A stretch of DNA of 6,658 nt from JAVXNW01 sp036645575 (GTDB taxonomy: Bacteria; Bacillota; Clostridia; Christensenellales; Aristaeellaceae). The notes under the pieces are model-generated. The model worked only from the letters and a program-made list of their open reading frames with translations, was not told where the DNA came from and made no database searches. Position numbers and translations under genes: made by a program. The stretch is from contig JAVXNW010000120.1 of assembly GCA_036645575.1 (NCBI GenBank), forward strand, positions 1-6,658. Reading direction: 5' to 3'. Every line of letters begins with the position of its first letter. Position 1 is the stretch's first letter. Shown here piece after piece: positions 6,647 through 6,658 of this stretch.

Positions 6647-6658
6647 AAAGGGAAGAGA

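Noticed and set aside
6495..6658. Rho-independent terminators for the ATPase gene
   Set aside because: Neither hairpin is followed by a T-tract on the plus strand, so I report them only as inverted repeats.

Overview
The window suggests a GC-rich member of the Bacillota, probably of the Clostridia. The coding DNA is strongly GC-rich. Both genes have good Shine-Dalgarno sites and sigma-A-like promoters, and the recombination nuclease is of the AddAB type rather than RecBCD. The lineage is inferred from these traits, not from a marker gene.

Layout. Bases 1-126 are a 14-bp CT-rich tandem repeat that runs off the left edge, followed by a short GC-rich spacer. Bases 216-3500 on the minus strand encode AddB, the helicase-like and nuclease subunit of the AddAB double-strand-break resection enzyme. 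Its four iron-sulfur cysteines and C-terminal nuclease motif are intact, but its N-terminal Walker A motif has decayed. A short AT-rich region (3501-3664) carries back-to-back promoters. Bases 3665-6484 on the plus strand encode a 939-residue protein that I do not recognise as a named family. It has an N-terminal domain of unknown function, a long Pro/Ala/Glu-rich linker containing a 36-bp (12-residue) tandem repeat, a helical region, a long coiled coil, and a C-terminal AAA+ ATPase domain resembling the McrB/MoxR side of the superfamily. The remaining 174 bases hold no gene, but contain two striking inverted repeats that would form long hairpins.

How the parts relate. AddB needs AddA to work. 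AddA is usually encoded directly after AddB, but here at least 215 bp without a start for it, including the tandem repeat, follow addB. The AAA+ gene is transcribed away from addB from its own promoter, so they share a control region but not an operon. A role for the ATPase in DNA processing or defence is only a guess from its fold and location. The most unusual items are the ATPase architecture, its repeat-bearing linker, the two 3' hairpins and the degenerate AddB P-loop.
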